This document shows positions 1 through 9,278 of a DNA stretch of 64,000 bases, piece after piece. This DNA is from CBDAKK01 sp965216965 (lineage in GTDB: Bacteria; Spirochaetota; Spirochaetia; WTKD01; G963693115), in assembly GCA_965216965.1 (NCBI GenBank), contig CBDCGX010000032.1:1-64000 (forward strand), written 5' to 3'. Under the pieces are notes generated by a model. That model ran no database searches, had not been told where the DNA came from, and worked only from the letters and a program-made list of their open reading frames with translations. The stretch's first letter is position 1. Each line of letters opens with the position of its first letter. The translations under genes were made by a program, and so were the position numbers.

Positions 1-1257
1 AGTATAGGGAGTATTAATTTGACCATTATATGGTTCAATGAGTACTCTTGGAAAAAATGTATTTCCTTTAAAGGATAAGCTAATATTATCATTAGTATTG
101 ATATATGGAATCCTGTATAGGACATCTTTATTGTTTGGGTCAATAAAACGATAGTTTCCAGGAGAAATATAGACATCGTCATTTGAGGGGGATACTCTGG
201 GCAGGGTTTTTGTGATATCTCTTTTTGTTGCATCAAAAACAGAATATCTTTTACACATTTGTGGTCTGTTATCAATGATCTTTGATGAAATAAATTGTAC
301 TTTAGGAGTAGTATAAGTTTCCATGTTATTAGTAGTAGTAATATAACAAACTTCATTGTCATACTTTTCACAATTTTCCCATAAGAGAAATTGTGTATCA
401 CTATTTTTTGGTATAGCAGTTAGTGGAATGAGCTTTCCTACAGGAAGGGTAATATATTTATGTTTAGGTTTATAGTAGGTGGATTCAGATCTTATTGCAC
501 CATTGCCTGTATACACAATGCCATCGCCAACTATTTCTATAGGAAAGTATTGTCTGGGTGGAGTAGTAAATTCAATCGTCCTAACAGCTATTGGGTATAT
601 AATAGTATCGGGTTGATTGGGTTTGTTAACGTTAACTATGAAATTTAGATAATATGTTTTCTTTTTTAGATTAGTAGGTATTTTAATATTTCTTATCATT
701 GTGTTATATCTACTTTTTCTTTTTGATAATTCTTGGATACAGATGTCTGTTTCTTTTTTAAGAGGGAGAGTGATTCTTTTTTCATCAAGACTGGGACAAA
801 GGCCGAGCTTTTTTTTCTTTTTCATATTTTCTATAGTTGATATGTCATTGTTTTCTGATAGATATGGATCCGTAAAGAAATGTAAATATCGATTATTTAC
901 TATTGGATATATTCCTATATCCAATAGTAATGTATATGTGTCATTAGTAGTCTCATATCGGAGATCTGAGTTGCTACTTACTACGTAAATAAGGGGGATG
1001 TCGTTTCCATTTTTTATAGTAATACGTGTATTTTTTTTATCCTTTAAACGAATAAGCTGATTACTTTTAGTTGTTTGAGAAGAGTTTCCTGTTTCTGTCT
1101 GAGAAGAGTAGATATTAGAAATATACTTTATTTCACAGCTTTCTAATATTAGTGTTATAATTACAAGATATGTCAGTTTAAATAAAATATCATATTTACT
1201 AGTTTGTGTTTTATTTGTAGTTTTAAAGTCATGATTATGTTTGCAAAATGATCCCAT
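1..1257 (-). CDS. putative lipoprotein, C-terminus outside window
   Basis: The frame is open for 419 codons from the ATG at 1257 to the window edge, with no stop, so the gene is truncated by the window. I do not recognise the family. Residues 1-27 are polar, with Lys, Asn and Thr. A hydrophobic stretch follows that ends LILESC, with Cys41 as the likely lipidated residue; Glu at -2 is atypical but spirochaete lipoboxes are loose. The 27-residue N-region is unusually long, and no other ATG/GTG/TTG codon lies between it and the hydrophobic core. The mature part is rich in Asn, Thr, Tyr, Ile and Lys and looks like an extracytoplasmic beta-rich surface protein. It is divergent from fabD, with about 380 bp between them. 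Confidence 0.7.
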   Translation of the reverse strand, partial: MGSFCKHNHDFKTTNKTQTSKYDILFKLTYLVIITLILESCEIKYISNIYSSQTETGNSSQTTKSNQLIRLKDKKNTRITIKNGNDIPLIYVVSSNSDLRYETTNDTYTLLLDIGIYPIVNNRYLHFFTDPYLSENNDISTIENMKKKKKLGLCPSLDEKRITLPLKKETDICIQELSKRKSRYNTMIRNIKIPTNLKKKTYYLNFIVNVNKPNQPDTIIYPIAVRTIEFTTPPRQYFPIEIVGDGIVYTGNGAIRSESTYYKPKHKYITLPVGKLIPLTAIPKNSDTQFLLWENCEKYDNEVCYITTTNNMETYTTPKVQFISSKIIDNRPQMCKRYSVFDATKRDITKTLPRVSPSNDDVYISPGNYRFIDPNNKDVLYRIPYINTNDNISLSFKGNTFFPRVLIEPYNGQINTPYT

Positions 1258-1637
1258 GACAACTATTATAGTGTATATGGCACTAAATATGCATCTTATT
1301 TTACAATAAATGAATTAAAATTGAAGGGTGTTGGAATGTTAAGAATAAATATAATCATATTTTCAATGGGGTGGTTTTTATATATTTTGAGTCAACGATA
1401 AGTTAAGTAGGAGTTATATTTTCTGGTGTAATTTATAATCTTATTATAGCTACCTTTATATTTGTAAGAAAGTGTTCATAGCTTTGATTTGTTACGAAAT
1501 ACCATCTGATTATTTTACAAAATGCTATTTTGAAATAAAATAATAGTTTTGTAAGGGAATATTAAGTGTTTTTTCTGTGGAATTAATACTATTAATTATA
1601 GGTTCCTTATTATGTTGATGTGATATACTTATGAATA
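1258..1637. other. intergenic region between divergent lipoprotein and fabD genes
   Basis: This 380-bp AT-rich spacer has no convincing gene. A 21-codon reading frame starts at the ATG at 1336 after a purine-rich GAAGGG, but it has no recognisable product. The fabD -10-like box TATACT lies at 1624-1629, only 9 nt before the fabD ATG. No tRNA cloverleaf was seen. Confidence 0.5.
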
Positions 1638-2618
1638 ATGAAAACACATAAGATAGCATTTTTTTTTCCGGGTCAAGGTGCTCAATATGCTGGAATGGCA
1701 AAAGATTTTTATGATGCTCATACATCTGTAAGAGAATTATTTGCAGAGGTTTCAGAAATAGTCAAGAAAGACCTTGTGTACTTACTCTTTAAAGCAGATG
1801 AAAAAGAACTTATCAAAACTGAGAATACTCAAATTGCAGTAACTCTTACAAACCTTTCGGCATTGTATGCACTTAAAGAGAAAGAAATACATCCGAGTCT
1901 TGTTGCAGGGTTTAGCTTAGGAGAATATACTGCACTTGTTGCTGCAGGGGTTATAGCTATTGGTGATGTTTTTCAGCTTGTAATGCTTAGAGGAAAAATA
2001 ATGGATGATATTACTGTAAAGCTCAATACGCAGTTGAAGTCCGAAGGAGAAGTAGGAATGACAGCTGTTATAGGGCTGCCTCCTACAACGGTAGAAAAAA
2101 TACTACAAGAAATTCAGGTTCCCAATGTATATATTGCAATGTATAATAGTCCAATACAGGCTGTTATAGCTGGCACAAAAAGAAAACGTGAGCATGTGGC
2201 TAGGATTTTACAAAAGGAGGGGGCAAAGCGGTGTATTCCTCTCAAGGTGTCGGGACCGTTTCATACGCCGTTTATGAAAGAGGCGAAAGAACAATTTGAT
2301 AGTGCAATTAAACATATTGCTTTTTCTGATCCTATTATACAATTCTTTTGTAATGTAAATGGTACTATGCTTAATACTGGAGAAGAAATACGAACAATGT
2401 GTTTAGAGCAAATTATAACTCCAGTACGATGGATAACTGAAGAAACTATGGTGTTGGCACAAAACCCTTCTTGTATATTAGAGGTGGGACCTGGAAATGT
2501 ATTGTGTGGTTTATGGAGAGCTTTCTTAAGACTTAATGGAATTAAGACCCCCCAATGTATATCTGCTGGTACAGTAGAACAAATAAGTGTTCTACATGAG
2601 TCTTATTTTGTGTTATAA
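1638..2618 (+). CDS. fabD: malonyl-CoA:ACP transacylase
   Basis: Transfers malonyl from CoA to acyl carrier protein, the entry step of type II fatty-acid elongation in the cytoplasm. The 326-aa length fits the family. The N-terminal FPGQGAQ motif is at residues 10-16, the nucleophile Ser93 sits in GFSLGE, and the catalytic His209 lies in GPFHTPFM. It heads the fabD-fabG-fabF run, 8 nt before fabG. The ATG at 1638 puts the FPGQG motif at the usual distance from the start. There is no Shine-Dalgarno sequence. A TATACT box at 1624-1629 suggests a very short or absent leader. Confidence 0.95.
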   Translation: MKTHKIAFFFPGQGAQYAGMAKDFYDAHTSVRELFAEVSEIVKKDLVYLLFKADEKELIKTENTQIAVTLTNLSALYALKEKEIHPSLVAGFSLGEYTALVAAGVIAIGDVFQLVMLRGKIMDDITVKLNTQLKSEGEVGMTAVIGLPPTTVEKILQEIQVPNVYIAMYNSPIQAVIAGTKRKREHVARILQKEGAKRCIPLKVSGPFHTPFMKEAKEQFDSAIKHIAFSDPIIQFFCNVNGTMLNTGEEIRTMCLEQIITPVRWITEETMVLAQNPSCILEVGPGNVLCGLWRAFLRLNGIKTPQCISAGTVEQISVLHESYFVL

Positions 2619-2619
2619 T
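2614..2619 (+). promoter_or_regulatory. -10 box TATAAT just before fabG
   Basis: A consensus TATAAT overlaps the fabD stop and ends 8 nt before the fabG ATG at 2627. If used, transcription would start at or beside the AUG, giving a leaderless fabG mRNA. The activity is inferred only. Confidence 0.45.
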
Positions 2620-2626
2620 TTAAAAT

Positions 2627-3379
2627 ATGTCTAGAATAAAGTTATTAGAGAATAAAACTGCATTTGTTACTGGCGGTTCAAAAGGGATTGGTTTTCACAT
2701 TGTGAAAGGATTTCTGGAGCAAGGAGTAAAATATCTTTTATATTTTTCTCGTTCAGAAAGTAAAGATCATTCTATTCTTAAAGAAATCTCTGATGAAAAT
2801 GGAGCGATACTCAGATATGTACAGGGCGATGTAAGTGATAAGGGATGTATAATAGAAACTATTTCATCGATGGTAAAAGAAGCAGGCAGCCTTGATATTG
2901 TAGTTAATAATGCTGGAATAACAAAGGATAAACTTATAATTGGAATGAAAGATGAGGATTGGAATGATGTTATAAATATTAATCTTACAGGGACATTTAA
3001 TATAAACAAAACTGCTACTATGCATATGATTAAGCAACGATCGGGAAGTATTATCAATATATCATCGATTGTTGGTGTTACAGGCAATGCAGGGCAGACA
3101 AATTATAGTGCATCTAAAGCGGGAGTTATTGGGTTTAGTAAAAGTCTTGCAAGAGAAATTGCAAGACGAGGAGTTAGGGTAAATGTTGTTGCACCTGGAT
3201 TTATAAAAACAGACATGACAGATTCAATTAGAACAGAATATAAAGAAAAACTACTTGATCAAATTCCAATGGGCCGTGTGGGGAAAGCAAAAGAGATTGC
3301 AGATGCGTGTATATTTTTATCTTCGCATATGGCTAGTTATATTACTGGACAAGTGCTATTTGTAACAGGAGGAATGTAA
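2627..3379 (+). CDS. fabG: 3-oxoacyl-ACP reductase
   Basis: An NADPH-dependent short-chain dehydrogenase that reduces 3-oxoacyl-ACP in fatty-acid elongation. The 250-aa protein has the Rossmann motif TGGSKGIG (residues 15-22), NNAG (94-97), a catalytic Ser at 147 in NISS, and the YxxxK pair Tyr160/Lys164. It lies between fabD (8-nt gap) and fabF (starts immediately after its stop), so it is the elongation reductase and not an unrelated SDR. The last residues are TGG and M, close to the usual C-terminus. No Shine-Dalgarno sequence is seen; a TATAAT box is close upstream. Confidence 0.95.
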   Translation: MSRIKLLENKTAFVTGGSKGIGFHIVKGFLEQGVKYLLYFSRSESKDHSILKEISDENGAILRYVQGDVSDKGCIIETISSMVKEAGSLDIVVNNAGITKDKLIIGMKDEDWNDVININLTGTFNINKTATMHMIKQRSGSIINISSIVGVTGNAGQTNYSASKAGVIGFSKSLAREIARRGVRVNVVAPGFIKTDMTDSIRTEYKEKLLDQIPMGRVGKAKEIADACIFLSSHMASYITGQVLFVTGGM

Positions 3380-4636
3380 ATGCAAAAAAGAATTGTTATT
3401 ACTGGATTTGGAGCTATTACCCCATTAGGAAATACTGCTGATGCTTTTTGGAATAATATTAGAGATGGGAAAAGTGCTGTCAGACCTATAACGCTTGTTG
3501 ATACGAGCGATATCCCTACAAAATATGCAGCCGAAGTCAAGGATTTTGATCCCTTATTGTATCTTGAAAAAAGAGAGATGCGGAAAATGGATAGGTTTTC
3601 TCATTTTGCTGTTGCTGCTACCCGACAGGCATTGGCTCATTCTCAACTTAACCTTAAAAACATAGACCCTTATCGTATTATATCTGTTCATGGCGTAGGT
3701 ATAGGTGGAATGGATAGCTATGAAAGCTCATTGTATAGATTTGTGGAGAGGGGCTACAAGGGTATTCCTGTTATGACAATACCAAAAATTATAGCAAATG
3801 GTGCCCCTGCTAATGCCGCTCTTATAGAAGGAAATCTTTGTGGATTAAACTATGCCATAACAACGGCATGTTCTTCTGGTACCGATGCAATTGGAGCTGC
3901 AGTAAGACATCTTTTACTGAATGAAGCCGATGTTGTTATTGCTGGTGGTTCTGAAAGTACTATTACTCGATATGGGATAGGAAGTTTTAATGTGCTTCAT
4001 GCACTTAGTACAAAGTGGGTAGACACTCCTGAGAAGGCATCAAGGCCTTTTGATAAGGATCGAGACGGCTTTGTTATGGGAGAAGGATCAGCCGTATTTA
4101 TACTTGAAACTCTTGAGCATGCAAAGAATCGAGGTGCAAAAATATATGCAGAATTTTCCGGATATGGAGGTACATGTGATGCATATCATTATACTGCCCC
4201 TCATCCTAATGGGGATGGAGCTATAAAAGCAATGCAAAATGCACTTGCAAATGCTAATATTCCTCCCGATAGTATAGATTATATAAATGCACATGGCACG
4301 GCTACTCCTACGAATGATCCCATAGAAACGCATGCAATAAAAATGGTTTTTGGAGATAAAGCAATAGAAGAATTGCCCTTTGTTTCTTCAACAAAATCTA
4401 TGACAGGGCATTGTATAGGTGCAGCGGGTGCAATAGAAGCTTTAGCATGTATTTATGCGCTTATGTATGATGAAATCCCTCCCACTATCAACCTTGATTC
4501 TGTAGATGAAGATTGTAAATTAAATCATGTTATTAACAAATCAATAAAAACACCAATACATTACACAATGTCTAATACTTTTGGGTTTGGCGGACATAAT
4601 GGAGTAGTCATACTCAAAAAATATAAAAACGAATAA
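3380..4636 (+). CDS. fabF: beta-ketoacyl-ACP synthase II
   Basis: Condenses malonyl-ACP with acyl-ACP to elongate fatty acids. At 418 aa it is full length for FabF. The Cys-His-His triad is visible: Cys164 in TTACSSGTDA, His305 in NAHGTATPTND and His344 in TGHCIGAAGA. The ATG directly follows the fabG TAA, so translation is probably coupled. The next gene, hom, is convergent and its stop lies 9 bp away. An active-site Cys rather than Gln shows a real condensing enzyme rather than a chain-initiation decarboxylase. Confidence 0.95.
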   Translation: MQKRIVITGFGAITPLGNTADAFWNNIRDGKSAVRPITLVDTSDIPTKYAAEVKDFDPLLYLEKREMRKMDRFSHFAVAATRQALAHSQLNLKNIDPYRIISVHGVGIGGMDSYESSLYRFVERGYKGIPVMTIPKIIANGAPANAALIEGNLCGLNYAITTACSSGTDAIGAAVRHLLLNEADVVIAGGSESTITRYGIGSFNVLHALSTKWVDTPEKASRPFDKDRDGFVMGEGSAVFILETLEHAKNRGAKIYAEFSGYGGTCDAYHYTAPHPNGDGAIKAMQNALANANIPPDSIDYINAHGTATPTNDPIETHAIKMVFGDKAIEELPFVSSTKSMTGHCIGAAGAIEALACIYALMYDEIPPTINLDSVDEDCKLNHVINKSIKTPIHYTMSNTFGFGGHNGVVILKKYKNE

Positions 4637-4645
4637 TGTTTTCTG

Positions 4646-5983
4646 CTATTGTCCTGTAGGAATAGTAAGTATTGGATAAAGAGTAAAAGAATGCTGTATA
4701 GAAGATATGCGTGATATCTTGTTACACGCTTCTGTAATTATTTTCCATTTATGAGTATGAGTTATGATAATAAGTTCTACATTTCCTGATGTTTGTAGCG
4801 ATGATTCTTTTGTTGAAAGGGGAGTGTGAGGATAGTCTTCTTGGAGAATACGTGCAATACTAATTGAATAAAATGCAAATATGTGTGTTATTTTAGCAAG
4901 AATGCCAGGTTTGTCTTGTACAGTAAATCGTATGTAGGCAGGAGTAATAAACCCTCCCATGTTTTGTTGAAGAAGGTGATTGTTTTTATCGGTGCGCATT
5001 TTGATAGTATTGTAAATTGCAGCATTGCTTCCATTACTAATAGAAACGATGTCTGCAATAATTGCACTAGAAGTAGCGTCTCCGCCAGCTCCACGTCCAT
5101 AATACATAGTAGGACCAATTTCATTTCCAACTATGCTAATAGCGTTAAAGGGACCTTCAATTTTTGCAATTGGATTGTGTTTGTCAATAAATACAGGATG
5201 CACCCATATGGATATTGATGTTTTGTTTAATTGTATTGCGGCTGCAATAAGCTTGATTGTATAGCCAAGCATTTTTCCATATAAGATATCTATATTTTTA
5301 ATATCTGAGATGCCTCTAATTGGAATAGTATTCATTGAGATTTTTGTATTAAATGAAAAGGTAGACATTATTGCTATTTTATGTCCTGTGTCAAACCCAT
5401 CTATGTCAAGAGAGGGGTTTGATTCTGCAAGTCCAATTTTTTGTGCATTTCTCAATGCATCTTTAAAAGATATCTGTTTTTTTTCCATTTCTGTAAGTAT
5501 GAAATTGCATGTTCCATTAAGTACCCCATAAATTGCCGAAATAGTATTTGCAATAAGTCCGTCCGTAATGGCTCTTATAACTGGAATGCCAGCCCCACAA
5601 CTTGCCTCTACAGCAAGAGATACACCATGTTTCTGAGCAAGATCCCATAATTGACTGCCACGACGTGCAAGAAGAGCTTTGTTTGCTGTTACTACATGTT
5701 TTTTATTTTTTAAAGCATTTGATATTATTTTGTATGAGAATTGATCATCTCCCATAAGTTCAATTATGCAATCTATGTTTTTATTATTTATAATTTCTTC
5801 CCAATCATTACATATTACTTTTTTAGGCAATCCTGCCTTGAGTATTTTTTGAGGGGTGCGGGTATATATGTGAGTTAAAACAATATCGCAAGAAGTACGG
5901 CTTTTAAGAATATTCTTTTTTTTATATAGATAGTATGCTGTTGAGCATCCTACGGTTCCAAATCCAAATAATGCTACATTCAT
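4646..5983 (-). CDS. hom: homoserine dehydrogenase with C-terminal ACT domain
   Basis: Reduces aspartate semialdehyde to homoserine for threonine and methionine synthesis. The 445-aa protein has an N-terminal NAD(P)-binding GFGTVG (residues 7-12), the conserved NGTCNFIL segment, the catalytic-domain block GLAESNPSLDIDGFD, and a C-terminal ACT domain beginning near VQDKPGILAKI that probably senses an end-product amino acid. It ends in TAG, so it needs a working RF1. Upstream, TATACT reads on the minus strand at 5999-5994, giving a leader of only a few nucleotides. It is not fused to aspartokinase. Confidence 0.93.
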   Translation of the reverse strand: MNVALFGFGTVGCSTAYYLYKKKNILKSRTSCDIVLTHIYTRTPQKILKAGLPKKVICNDWEEIINNKNIDCIIELMGDDQFSYKIISNALKNKKHVVTANKALLARRGSQLWDLAQKHGVSLAVEASCGAGIPVIRAITDGLIANTISAIYGVLNGTCNFILTEMEKKQISFKDALRNAQKIGLAESNPSLDIDGFDTGHKIAIMSTFSFNTKISMNTIPIRGISDIKNIDILYGKMLGYTIKLIAAAIQLNKTSISIWVHPVFIDKHNPIAKIEGPFNAISIVGNEIGPTMYYGRGAGGDATSSAIIADIVSISNGSNAAIYNTIKMRTDKNNHLLQQNMGGFITPAYIRFTVQDKPGILAKITHIFAFYSISIARILQEDYPHTPLSTKESSLQTSGNVELIIITHTHKWKIITEACNKISRISSIQHSFTLYPILTIPTGQ

Positions 5984-6039
5984 AATTATATACAGTATAC
6001 TTTAAAAAGGAATATTGGGTAAACAACACGTAATCATAC

Positions 6040-6978
6040 TTATTTTCTTAGGAACGCAAGATGGGGATATGTAGTCGTATGTATGTATATTTCATTATAT
6101 TCATAAAGTGCTGCTAATGAACATATGCTATCACATTGCGATGGCGAATATTCTAAAAATACATAATGAGAGTGATTATAATGAGAGAGTTGCTGTAAAA
6201 GCTCTTTGATGTAAGTAAGCCCTTGTAAGTTTAAATACCCGCCAGTCTTGTCTGTTGATCCTATCAGGGCAATAGAGGGTTCATGTTTGAGTGAATGCTG
6301 CATTATCGTATAGTCGTGCAGTGTTACATATGGAAGATTGGCAATAATAATATTGAAAAAATGATCATATAATTTTTTATTTGTAAGAAGATAAGAATGA
6401 TAAAGGGAAAGAGGTTTATCTAGAAGATGAGATATGTTTTTTTTTGCAATAGAGAGGGCAGACTTACTCACATCACTCAGTATTACATTATGTGGCATGA
6501 CATTTTTCATGCATTCTGCAGCAATGGTTATTCCTATACACCCGCTCCCCGTTCCGCAGTCAAGAATAATGGGTGTTTCTTTTTTTGCAAAGGAGCTTTG
6601 TAATACGTTCAAAACCATATCTATAATAGACTCTGTTTCTGGACGAGGAATAAGAACCTCTTTCCCTACAAGAAAATTTCTTCCATAAAATTCCTTTATC
6701 CCTTTTATGTATGCAAAAGGCTCGCCCTGTATTCTACGGAAGAGTAGTTTATTTATTGCTTGTATGTGATTTTGAGAAAGAATTGTTTCGGGGTACGCGA
6801 TTATTTTTTGTGTTTTTAATCCTGTTACATGTTCAATAATAAGAGAAGCATCACGTGTAGCAATATTATATTGAGTTAGTTCAGAACAGAGTCTTTTATG
6901 TATAGCTCCTAATGTACATTGTGAGATGTTTTTTTGGGGGGAGTGAAAGTCGCATTCTAAAGAGTTATTCATTTTCAC
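6040..6978 (-). CDS. prmC: release factor glutamine N5-methyltransferase
   Basis: Methylates the Gln of the GGQ motif in release factors RF1 and RF2. The 312-aa SAM-dependent enzyme has the SAM-binding DCGTGSGCIG (residues 140-149) and the family block GKEVLIPRPETE. The substrate-binding motif, normally NPPY, reads NLPY here (214-217), a deviation in the first Pro. It overlaps the 3' end of prfA by 14 nt, the classic prfA-prmC pairing, so it is translationally coupled to its substrate. Met1 and Met3 are both possible starts. Confidence 0.9.
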   Translation of the reverse strand: MKMNNSLECDFHSPQKNISQCTLGAIHKRLCSELTQYNIATRDASLIIEHVTGLKTQKIIAYPETILSQNHIQAINKLLFRRIQGEPFAYIKGIKEFYGRNFLVGKEVLIPRPETESIIDMVLNVLQSSFAKKETPIILDCGTGSGCIGITIAAECMKNVMPHNVILSDVSKSALSIAKKNISHLLDKPLSLYHSYLLTNKKLYDHFFNIIIANLPYVTLHDYTIMQHSLKHEPSIALIGSTDKTGGYLNLQGLTYIKELLQQLSHYNHSHYVFLEYSPSQCDSICSLAALYEYNEIYIHTTTYPHLAFLRK

Positions 6979-8027
6979 TTAACCCAATGCGAACAGAGCT
7001 TATAAGTTCATCAAGTGCACCTTCCATAATTTTGTCTAGTTGGTATAAAGTAATATTTGCTCTATGGTCAGTTATCCTGTTTTGAGGAAAGTTATATGTC
7101 CTAATCCGTTCACTTCTATCTCCTGTGCCCACTTGTGTTTTTCGTACTTTTGCTCGTTCGGCATTTTTCCGTGTTTCTTCGGCAGCAATGAGACGTGCTC
7201 GCAATACTCTAAGTGCTTTTGCTTTATTCTTGTGCTGGCTTTTTTCATCTTGACAGGACACGATGAGTCCTGTTGGCACGTGAGTAACTCGCACTGCAGA
7301 GTCCGTTGTGTTTACACTTTGCCCGCCTGGTCCAGACGAACGAAATACATCTATGCGGATATCTTCGTTGGTAATTTCTATATCGGCTTCTTCTGCTTCG
7401 GGAAACACGGCAACAGTTACTGCAGAAGTATGGATTCGCCCACTACTTTCAGTAGTGGGGATGCGTTGTACACGATGTACGCCACTTTCGTATTTTAATA
7501 TTCTATATGATGGTCCACTTACGGCAAATATAATTTCCTTATAGCCGCCTATACCGGTTTCACTGCTATGTATAATTTCAATGTTCCAGTGTTGATTTTC
7601 GGAAAAAACGAGTATACATTCTAAAAAGATCAGAAACAAATAAACTTGCTTCTTCTCCGCCTGTGCCTGCACGAATCTCCATGATTATATTCTTTTCATC
7701 TAGAGGGTCAGTAGGAATAACGAGTTCTTTGAGTTTTTTTAGAAAGCATTCTTGTTGGGGTATAAGCTGTGTTATTTCATCTTCTGCAAGTGTAGTTATT
7801 TCTTCATCCCCTGATTCTTTTAGTTCTTCTGCTTGTTTTAACGCACTACAAATTTTCTCGTAAGCATTCATTTGTTCTTTAAGATGTGTGAGTTTGCTAT
7901 GTTCTTGCATAACATGTTTGTATTTTGTAGCTTCTTTGGGGAGTTGAGGATCTGCTATTTGTTTTTCAAGTTCAGGAATCTTTTCTAAAGCTTTTATGAT
8001 TTTTTCTTTAAGGGTTTCATGTGTCAT
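6965..8027 (-). CDS. prfA: peptide chain release factor 1, frameshifted in this sequence
   Basis: RF1 ends translation at UAG and UAA. Two overlapping frames together make one complete RF1. The first encodes the N-terminal part through RAGTGGEEASLF and RMYTRF. The second encodes the rest: IPTTESSGRIHTSA with a PxT-type stop-reading motif, then GGQ in SSGPGGQSVN. The frames join at an A-run on the plus strand, 7603-7608 (T6 on the coding strand); removing one T restores a continuous frame. As read, the first frame ends at a UGA ten codons past the join. ATG 8027 (MTHETLKEK) is preferred over 8063, since a TATAAT lies at 8042-8037 just before it. UAG stops are common nearby, so function is probably intact. 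Confidence 0.85.
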
Positions 8028-8036
8028 TATAAAAAC

Positions 8037-8042
8037 ATTATA
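8037..8042 (-). promoter_or_regulatory. -10 box TATAAT before prfA
   Basis: TATAAT on the minus strand ends 10 nt before the preferred prfA ATG at 8027. It overlaps codons of the longer alternative N-terminus, which argues for the shorter start. No Shine-Dalgarno sequence is present. Confidence 0.4.
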
Positions 8043-8160
8043 CTCAATAGGATATAAAAACATAATGTATTACATATGCTTTTGTGTGTAATATTCACTA
8101 AACTATGTCATTTAAATTGAGTGCAAGACTTTAAATTTTATTTTCTCTTACAAAGAGTGA

Positions 8161-8179
8161 AATTGTAATATACTAAAAC
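8161..8179 (+). promoter_or_regulatory. element shared by the upstream regions of both fetB copies
   Basis: A 19-nt block, AATTGTAATATACTAAAAC, lies 75 nt before the first fetB copy. A copy with two differences lies at 12628-12646, 69 nt before the second fetB. It contains TAATAT/TATACT and is probably the promoter -10 region carried along with the gene duplication. Confidence 0.4.
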
Positions 8180-8253
8180 AGTGAAGATATGAACACCAAT
8201 GAAATATGTGAAATGTTACAATGTTACAATGTGGCAATTATTTATAAAAAATC

Positions 8254-9003
8254 ATGACTAATTTAGTTAATGTTATTCCAATTCCTCGATTACTATTTGC
8301 CCTTATTCCTGTTATTTTAACGGGAGTTATATTTGTAAAGTGGTCTATCCCCATAACAAGAATTACACATGCTGTTTTACGAATGATAATTCAGCTTCTT
8401 ATGGTGGGGTATTTTTTAGCTTATATTTTTGAATTGAATAATGCATGGGTTATATTGTTAATTCTTATAACAATGACTTGTGTGTCCTGTTGGATTGCTT
8501 TGGATGTTATCCCATCAAGACGATTTGTTTTGTATAAATATGCAATAGTATCTATTACGTTAGGGGGAGGAGCAGTATTATTTTTAGTGACGCAAGGTGT
8601 TTTGGAAGTTAGCCCGTGGTATAAGCCTCAATTTATAATTCCTCTTAGTGGGATTATCCTTGCAAACTCAATGAATAGTATAAGTTTAGCTACCGAGAGA
8701 CTTCATGCGGAAATAGAGAAAAACACGCCATATCAAAAAGCTCGCAATATTGCGTTTCAAACATCGCTTATCCCTCTTGTAAATTATTTGCTTTCGGTAG
8801 GTATAGTTTCTTTTCCCGGAATGATGACAGGGCAGATTTTATCTGGCATCTCTTCGCTTATAGCTGTAAGGTATCAGATTATGGTTATGTCTATGGCATT
8901 TGGATCGGCAGGGATTGTTACAGGGTGCTATCTAATTTTAAGTAGACGTTTTTTTGAAAGAGAGATTTCTTTTCTTATAAAAGAAAAAGAAGATTTTTTA
9001 TAA
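8254..9003 (+). CDS. FetB/UPF0014-family ABC permease, copy 1
   Basis: A polytopic inner-membrane protein of 249 aa with about seven hydrophobic segments. The family includes E. coli FetB, the permease of an iron exporter that works with the ATPase FetA. Family signatures visible are FPGMMTGQILSG, AVRYQIMVM and the central NSMNSISLATERL. No fetA ATPase gene lies nearby, so the partner must be encoded elsewhere. A second copy at 12715-13452 is about 85% identical by eye. The two flank the tctCBA operon. Substrate is uncertain. Confidence 0.85.
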   Translation: MTNLVNVIPIPRLLFALIPVILTGVIFVKWSIPITRITHAVLRMIIQLLMVGYFLAYIFELNNAWVILLILITMTCVSCWIALDVIPSRRFVLYKYAIVSITLGGGAVLFLVTQGVLEVSPWYKPQFIIPLSGIILANSMNSISLATERLHAEIEKNTPYQKARNIAFQTSLIPLVNYLLSVGIVSFPGMMTGQILSGISSLIAVRYQIMVMSMAFGSAGIVTGCYLILSRRFFEREISFLIKEKEDFL

Positions 9004-9166
9004 TAATCTATCAAATAATAAAAGATCCTTTTATGTTTGCATATTTATGAAGAAATCGCCAATGAAATAAAAGCCAATTTATAGTTAAAATGACATTTTT
9101 ATGTATATATTTCATTGAAATATTGAAAATCAAATCATATTAATGGGAATTTATGGTAAAGAATAC

Positions 9167-9195
9167 TTGACATGCTTCTATTTTTCTGCGATAAT
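9167..9195 (+). promoter_or_regulatory. sigma-70-type promoter of tctCBA
   Basis: TTGACA (9167-9172), a 17-nt spacer and GATAAT (9190-9195) form a near-consensus promoter upstream of tctC. The predicted leader is about 77 nt. A similar TTGACA promoter sits at the matching position after the second fetB copy, where it precedes 23S rRNA. Confidence 0.7.
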
Positions 9196-9213
9196 GCTAG
9201 ATATGCGTAAAAG

Positions 9214-9234
9214 TGTTATAGTTGTACTATAACA
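9214..9234 (+). promoter_or_regulatory. palindrome in the tctC leader, candidate operator
   Basis: Perfect inverted repeat TGTTATAG-TTGTA-CTATAACA lies 19 nt downstream of the -10 box and before the tctC ribosome binding site. Its position suits a repressor site or a small leader hairpin. No regulator gene is adjacent. Confidence 0.45.
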
Positions 9235-9278
9235 TGGCGTGTAAGTTTAAATCTTAAGAAAAATTAGGAGGAAAATAG

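Noticed and set aside
1336..1401. A 21-codon frame after GAAGGG
   Set aside because: Too short, no recognisable product and no promoter in view.
7578..7672. A programmed +1 frameshift in prfA like that in prfB
   Set aside because: No Shine-Dalgarno-like stimulator, no slow stop at the slip, and the 0-frame stop is UGA, read by RF2. Homopolymer error is simpler.
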